Assembly (NCBI GenBank): GCA_016841005.1
Contig: JAEORG010000311.1
Location: 1 to 5,412, forward strand
Reading direction: 5' to 3'
Origin: Candidatus Thorarchaeota archaeon
Lineage (GTDB): Archaea > Asgardarchaeota > Thorarchaeia > Thorarchaeales > Thorarchaeaceae
DNA length: 5,412 nucleotides
The notes beneath the pieces are model-generated. The model did no database searches. It saw only the letters and a list, made by a program, of their open reading frames with translations, and was not told the DNA's origin. The position numbers and the translations under genes are program-made. Of the stretch, positions 5,305 through 5,412 are shown piece after piece; the stretch's first letter is position 1; each line of letters begins with the position of its first letter.

Positions 5305-5412
5305 TCATGGAAAAAGAGAGTATTTTGCGTGTAATTCGCTAAAAAGTGGATGCGACATCATATCAACATATTTTATTGATTTGTATATTTCATCGACTTC
5401 AGATCGTATACG
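5305..5412 (-). CDS. Possible C-terminal fragment of a convergent gene
   Basis: The minus strand from the right edge reads 35 codons without interruption to TGA at 5307-5305; the 5' part is outside the window. The peptide begins RIRSEVDEIY and ends HAKYSLFP. It has the charged, amphipathic look of a soluble protein end, while the other two minus frames stop within the first 40 bases. Its stop would lie three bases from the coaD stop, a compact convergent arrangement. I do not recognise the family. Thirty-five open codons can occur by chance in this composition, so this is tentative. Confidence 0.42.
   Translation of the reverse strand, partial: RIRSEVDEIYKSIKYVDMMSHPLFSELHAKYSLFP

Noticed and set aside
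5307..5342. Plus-strand 11-residue frame after coaD (MEKESILRVIR)
   Set aside because: It is too short, has no ribosome-binding site, and competes with the better minus-strand frame in the same bases.
1..5412. CRISPR, tRNA, rRNA, insertion sequences or attachment sites
   Set aside because: Reading both strands, I found no regularly spaced repeats, no cloverleaf-like sequence, no transposase and no terminal inverted repeats.

Overview
The window looks like a chromosomal segment from an uncultured archaeon of moderate to low G+C. Three things point to archaea. The last complete gene is the archaeal/eukaryotic type of phosphopantetheine adenylyltransferase rather than bacterial CoaD. Ribosome-binding sites of the GGTG/GTGAT type sit 6-8 bases before starts. 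AT-rich TATA-like boxes with BRE-like flanks sit at plausible distances upstream. An Asgard-type or related lineage is possible, but the sequence alone does not settle this. I see no mobile element, CRISPR array, tRNA or rRNA.

Layout. Positions 1-2005 (minus strand) hold one long uninterrupted frame with no stop before the window edge: 668 residues of a very hydrophobic multi-pass membrane protein of unknown function, with its C-terminus outside the window. Positions 2006-2163 are a divergent promoter region. Positions 2164-2691 (plus) encode a classical ferritin with a complete ferroxidase centre and a Pro/Ala-rich tail. Positions 2692-2814 are a non-coding leader or terminator region containing two strong hairpins. 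One overlaps the upstream-most possible GTG start of the next gene. The other pairs away the ribosome-binding site of the start I prefer (ATG 2815). Positions 2815-4809 (plus) encode a PA-domain plus M28-like zinc aminopeptidase (DUF4910/Iap-like) with a long C-terminal extension. Nine bases later, 4819-5301 (plus) encodes archaeal phosphopantetheine adenylyltransferase (CoA biosynthesis). At the right edge, 5305-5412 (minus) is an open frame that may be the C-terminus of a convergent gene.

How the genes relate. The membrane protein and ferritin are divergent and could share regulation through the 158-bp spacer. The peptidase and coaD are close enough to be one transcript. Ferritin is separated from that pair by a hairpin followed by a T-run, so it is probably its own unit with at most read-through. 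The combination (iron storage, peptide turnover, CoA synthesis) looks like ordinary housekeeping. The parts most worth a second look are the uncharacterised membrane protein, the structured leader of the peptidase gene, and the non-canonical metal-site motif of the peptidase.
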